DNA of 35,992 nucleotides from JAADDG01 sp964450755 (GTDB lineage Bacteria; Campylobacterota; Campylobacteria; Campylobacterales; JAADDG01): NCBI GenBank assembly GCA_964450755.1, contig CAYVDJ010000067.1, positions 1 through 35,992 of the forward strand. The letters are read 5' to 3'. Position numbers and translations under genes: made by a program. The notes beneath the pieces were generated by a model, which made no database searches, had not been told where the DNA came from, and saw nothing but the letters and a program-made list of their open reading frames with translations. Each line of letters opens with the position of its first letter. Position 1 is the stretch's first letter. Shown in pieces: positions 33,860 through 35,992 of this stretch.

Positions 33860-33953
33860 GTTTTTTTTCTCAGAAATTTTCGAGGAATGGCTCAAAAATC
33901 TTTTTGTTGTTAAACAAACTTTAGTGGCAAAAGAGAGTTTTTAAAAAACTTTG

Positions 33954-34002
33954 AAAAACTCGCCGTGTTAGCTCATTCATCATCCAGGGAAAAGGAATGA
34001 AC
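33954..34002. repeat. Direct repeat copy B with adjoining hairpin
   Basis: Positions 33954-33980 repeat the AAACTC-n2-CCGTGTTAGCTCATT unit found after mraY. Its end is the left arm (GCTCATTC, 33971-33978) of a hairpin whose right arm is GAATGAAC (33995-34002). A further A/T hairpin GAGTTTTT/AAAAACTC spans 33935-33961. No gene lies in 33805-34048. Confidence 0.45.
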
Positions 34003-34048
34003 CATATCATTTTCCAATAGCTGTTAAGCTGTTCGGTACTAGGTTTTA

Positions 34049-34447
34049 TTACAACTTTAATATTTCCAAATCTTCAACTCTTTTAAAATATTTTAAATTA
34101 TTTGTAAACAAAGTTGCTTTATTTGATATTGCAATACTTGCTATCATCAAATTCATATCAGCTATAACATTACCTTGTTTTTTAAGTTTTGCCTTTAATT
34201 TAGCAAAAATCTCAGATGAGGATTTATCAAATTGAAGGATTTTAAACTTATCTAAGAATGGTAATATTTTTTCTCTGTTTTGATTGACTTTATTTGAATT
34301 GTGTATCCTATATAACAATTCAGTATAATTTATAATAGTGATATATAACTCATCTTGTGGTAAAGATATGACTTTTTCTATGATATCTCTTTTACCTTTT
34401 AAAAAATATATTAAAATATCACTGTCTAAAATATATTTTTGATTCAT
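34049..34447 (-). CDS. VapC-like PIN-domain ribonuclease toxin
   Basis: The 132-residue product is a PIN-domain protein, a magnesium-dependent RNase in characterised VapC toxins. Acidic active-site positions are present: D8 (with D10) in YILDSDILIYF, E43 in INYTELLY, and D97 in IADMNLMIAS, followed by the TNNLKYFKRVEDL end typical of the family. It overlaps the antitoxin gene by 4 bp (ATGA) and is translated after it. Cleavage target unknown. Confidence 0.9.
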   Translation of the reverse strand: MNQKYILDSDILIYFLKGKRDIIEKVISLPQDELYITIINYTELLYRIHNSNKVNQNREKILPFLDKFKILQFDKSSSEIFAKLKAKLKKQGNVIADMNLMIASIAISNKATLFTNNLKYFKRVEDLEILKL

Positions 34448-34692
34448 AATTTCAACTCAAAATCTTTACTATCTTTACTATTTTGTATATCATCAAGTAA
34501 TTTATTAGCTTCACTGTTTTTTAAAATTCCTGCAAACTGTAAAAGTTCATTTTTTTCTTTTTGTGTAGTTTTAGAAAAAAGTTTTAAAGCTTTTTCAACC
34601 ACATCCGTTTTTGTAGTATTTAATTCATTTGCCAACTGATTTAAAGTAAAAATTACACTCTCATCCAATCTTAAATTTACTGCTCGTTTCAT
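34444..34692 (-). CDS. Ribbon-helix-helix antitoxin (VapB-like)
   Basis: The 82-residue product has an N-terminal ribbon-helix-helix DNA-binding motif (AVNLRLDESVIFTLNQLANEL...TKTDVVEKALKLF, about 4-40). A charged C-terminal helix follows that should bind the PIN toxin. It is the first gene of the pair. A consensus promoter lies upstream, and AAGGTG serves as ribosome-binding site. It is not of the AbrB-type VapB class. Confidence 0.85.
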   Translation of the reverse strand: MKRAVNLRLDESVIFTLNQLANELNTTKTDVVEKALKLFSKTTQKEKNELLQFAGILKNSEANKLLDDIQNSKDSKDFELKL

Positions 34693-34723
34693 GATAAAAT
34701 CACCTTAACATTTTATTTACAAA

Positions 34724-34752
34724 ATAATAACATAAAACATATAAAATGTAAA
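34724..34752 (-). promoter_or_regulatory. Sigma-70 promoter of the VapBC-like module
   Basis: On the minus strand TTTACA (34752-34747), 17 bases, TATTAT (34729-34724), 32 bases before the antitoxin ATG. Both boxes are one base from consensus. Confidence 0.75.
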
Positions 34753-34779
34753 GATATATTTGCTTTTAAGGTGTAGTTG

Positions 34780-34842
34780 TAACGGCTGAGTTGAGAAATA
34801 TTTGAGCTACAAGATCAAATATTTCTCTCCAAGGTTTTGTTA
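34780..34842 (-). repeat. attC-like imperfect hairpin 2
   Basis: This 63-base element begins TAACGG and ends TTTTGTTA on the plus strand. It contains a perfect 13-bp stem (34793-34805 with 34815-34827) around a 9-base loop, with unpaired blocks between stem and ends. Its end overlaps the BrnA stop codon. Size, TAAC/GTTA ends and unpaired inner blocks resemble an integron attC site placed 3' of the BrnTA genes. Compare the element at 35442-35503. Confidence 0.55.
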
Positions 34843-35109
34843 ACTTGCTTGTAAGTGTGTCGCTTCTTCTTTAAGTCTCTGGGCTATCCAAACTTTTATG
34901 ATTGACTGTCTCGTAACACCTATCTTTTTTGCTTCTTCATCTAAAGCTTCTACAATCCATTCTGGAAAATCAACATTTACCTTTTTTGTATCTGTTTTGA
35001 GTTTTTTCATATCTTTTAGTTTTATAGCTTTTGAAAAATCTAAATATTCACTTATATCTTCATTGTTATTAAATTTTTCATCAAACTCTTTAGCTGTTAT
35101 TGTTGTCAT
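34840..35109 (-). CDS. brnA: BrnA-like antitoxin
   Basis: The 89-residue product has the BrnA pattern: TTITAKEFDEKFNNNEDISEYLDF at the start, then a C-terminal ribbon-helix-helix (NVDFPEWIVEALDEEAKKIG...RQSIIKVWIAQRL). BrnA binds BrnT and represses the operon. I choose ATG 35109, preceded by GAGGAG; an in-frame ATG 36 bp upstream lacks this. It overlaps brnT by 20 bp and is the second gene, the usual BrnTA order. Its stop codon lies within the attC-like element. Confidence 0.9.
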   Translation of the reverse strand: MTTITAKEFDEKFNNNEDISEYLDFSKAIKLKDMKKLKTDTKKVNVDFPEWIVEALDEEAKKIGVTRQSIIKVWIAQRLKEEATHLQAS

Positions 35110-35362
35110 AATTTTTCTCCTCATTTTTTCTACATCTACGAACACTTATAATTCTGTAAGCGTCATCTCTAATAGTAAATATTGCTACAAAACATTTAGT
35201 AAATATTTTTGATATAAGAGCATATCTCATCTCTTTATCGACTATTTGAGCAGGAACAACAAGTGCATCTTCATCTTGCCAAAGCTTTTGAGCTTCTACA
35301 AAATCTATATTATGTTTTTCTTTGTTGATTTGACTTTTATTTTCATCATACTCAAATTTCAC
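35090..35362 (-). CDS. brnT: BrnT-family ribonuclease toxin
   Basis: The 90-residue product matches BrnT toxins: KFEYDENKSQINKEKHNIDFVEA at the start, then a RYALISKIFTKCFVAIFTIRDDAYRIISVRRCRKNE segment, where the R-x-IS-x-RR element is a family hallmark. BrnT folds like RelE-type RNases and blocks translation when free. It is the first gene of the pair, as usual for BrnTA. Its promoter contains a palindrome, a likely operator. Confidence 0.9.
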   Translation of the reverse strand: MKFEYDENKSQINKEKHNIDFVEAQKLWQDEDALVVPAQIVDKEMRYALISKIFTKCFVAIFTIRDDAYRIISVRRCRKNEEKNYDNNNS

Positions 35363-35380
35363 ATAAATTCCTTTGTTTAA

Positions 35381-35418
35381 GTATGAAAAGTATACTTAAA
35401 TTATACTTATTTTGTCAA
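35381..35418 (-). promoter_or_regulatory. BrnTA promoter with palindromic operator
   Basis: On the minus strand TTGACA (35418-35413), 18 bases, TATACT (35394-35389). The -10 overlaps the palindrome AAGTATACTT, and further AAGTAT/ATACTT half-sites occur on both sides (about 35379-35409). This fits autorepression by the BrnTA complex. Confidence 0.7.
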
Positions 35419-35441
35419 GTGAGGTGTATATTTGTGAAAGT

Positions 35442-35503
35442 TAACGGTAGAAGTAAGCTATAAATTAGCCACAGGGTAATTTATTAGCTTCTATAGTTTG
35501 TTA
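35442..35503 (-). repeat. attC-like imperfect hairpin 1
   Basis: This 62-base element begins TAACGG and ends TTTGTTA on the plus strand, as in the element at 34780-34842. The stem pairs TAGAA (35448-35452) with TTCTA and GCTATAAATTA (35457-35467) with TAATTTATTAGC (35477-35488), leaving one bulged base. The loop has 9 bases. A one-sided bulge and TAAC/GTTA ends are attC features. It lies 10 bases after the antitoxin stop, as an attC lies after a cassette gene. Confidence 0.55.
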
Positions 35504-35513
35504 TAGCATCTCT

Positions 35514-35750
35514 TTAAAATCTATCATCTTCATATGGCTCATTGTTTGGAACCTGACTTAAAGCATTTAAAAAATCTTCTTTTGAAGCTTTTTTTGCTTT
35601 TTGTTCAATTATATCAACTGTTTGTAATGCTGATACTTTTTCACTTAAAGCATTGACGATAAATTGATTTAATGATATTTTCTCACCTTCACAAACATCA
35701 GCAATAGCTCTTTTTAAATAATCTGGCATTCTTAAACTCATTGTTTGCAT
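35514..35750 (-). CDS. Antitoxin of a COG1569 PIN toxin module (RHH/HicB-like)
   Basis: The 78-residue product begins TMSLRMPDYLKRAIADVCEGEKISLNQFIVNALSEK, a ribbon-helix-helix domain seen in partners of COG1569 PIN toxins. It ends in FLNALSQVPNNEPYEDDRF, the acidic tail also typical of that group. Its ATG shares one base with the TAA of the upstream toxin gene (TAATG), so the two are translationally coupled, with the toxin gene first. Confidence 0.82.
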   Translation of the reverse strand: MQTMSLRMPDYLKRAIADVCEGEKISLNQFIVNALSEKVSALQTVDIIEQKAKKASKEDFLNALSQVPNNEPYEDDRF

Positions 35751-35992
35751 TATATCTCTCCTATATATTGTAAAAACTCTTTTGGTGTCATCACTTTTAG
35801 ATTAAACTGCCTTGCTGGTTTAAAATCTTTTTTATTGAGTGTAACTATAATAGAATCTGACTTTACAGCCAATTCCAATAAAAAGTCATCATCCACATCT
35901 TTTAGTTTTGGTCTCCAAAGATAAAAGATTTTATTCTTTTTTCCAATCTTGCAAATATAGTTTAAAATTGAATCAATATATTTAAACTCAAG
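35750..35992 (-). CDS. PIN-domain toxin (COG1569 type), 5' end outside window
   Basis: Eighty codons are visible up to the stop; the N-terminus lies beyond the right edge. The segment WRPKLKDVDDDFLLELAVKS, then SIIVTLNKKDFKPARQF and VMTPKEFL, is the C-terminal half of COG1569 PIN proteins, with the acidic DVDDD cluster and the T-x-N/D-x-x-DF element. The predicted function is an RNase toxin paired with the downstream ribbon-helix-helix protein. Whether the missing half is intact cannot be seen. Confidence 0.8.
   Translation of the reverse strand, partial: LEFKYIDSILNYICKIGKKNKIFYLWRPKLKDVDDDFLLELAVKSDSIIVTLNKKDFKPARQFNLKVMTPKEFLQYIGEI

Noticed and set aside
33155..35992. A prophage or insertion sequence
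   Set aside because: No integrase, transposase, terminal inverted repeats or phage structural genes are visible in this stretch; only small toxin-antitoxin operons and short repeats.

Overview
The window looks like a chromosomal segment of a low-GC member of the Campylobacterota (the former Epsilonproteobacteria), probably free-living. Three things point there. The left half carries the gene order amidase, nitronate monooxygenase-like, tyrS, spoT, rpoZ, pyrH, M23 protein, ftsX, ftsE, trmB, FlpA-like lipoprotein, pseudouridine synthase, which I recall from Campylobacter jejuni (about Cj1269c-Cj1280c). There is a Campylobacter-type dimeric dUTPase next to an EI24-family membrane protein. Housekeeping promoters are mostly -10 or extended -10 motifs without a clear -35. 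The genus cannot be fixed from the sequence alone.

Layout. (1) 1-1020: 5' part of a secreted protein with fibronectin type III domains, minus strand. (2) 1198-14030: a dense minus-strand run for envelope and growth control. It holds a peptidoglycan amidase, an FMN enzyme, TyrS, the (p)ppGpp enzyme SpoT, RNA polymerase omega, UMP kinase, an EnvC-like degenerate LytM protein with FtsX and FtsE, TrmB, a four-FN3 lipoprotein and an RluD-family enzyme. (3) 14093-16195: plus-strand MntA-HepT toxin-antitoxin pair placed directly in front of rodA, then a tRNA with anticodon CAU. (4) 20287-16201: a compact five-gene minus-strand operon (DUF4956 membrane protein, HlyD-like adaptor, TolC-like protein, VTC-type polyphosphate polymerase, SPOR protein). 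This is my main candidate for an undescribed system. (5) 20643-23240: a large secreted LVIVD beta-propeller/DUF4214 protein divergent from that operon. (6) 23277-27170: YbgC-like thioesterase, KefB-type antiporter, a small coiled-coil protein, dUTPase, EI24 protein. (7) 27185-31992: fatty-acid synthesis genes accA, fabF, acpP, fabG, then gpmI, all minus strand; mraY diverges at 32093. (8) 33155-35992: an accessory island of four toxin-antitoxin modules, all minus strand (MazEF-, VapBC-, BrnTA- and COG1569 PIN/RHH-type). At least three have their own promoter, and two gaps hold 62-63 nt imperfect hairpins with matching ends that resemble integron attC sites.

How the genes fit together. The left cluster joins cell-wall cleavage (amidase, FtsEX, EnvC-like activator, later RodA and MraY) with growth control (SpoT, omega, PyrH). 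The five-gene operon links a predicted polyphosphate polymerase to envelope-spanning adaptor and outer-membrane proteins but has no pump ATPase. The toxin-antitoxin genes sit at two places inside otherwise conserved housekeeping order and look acquired. All functional calls come from motif reading and memory of families; no search was run.
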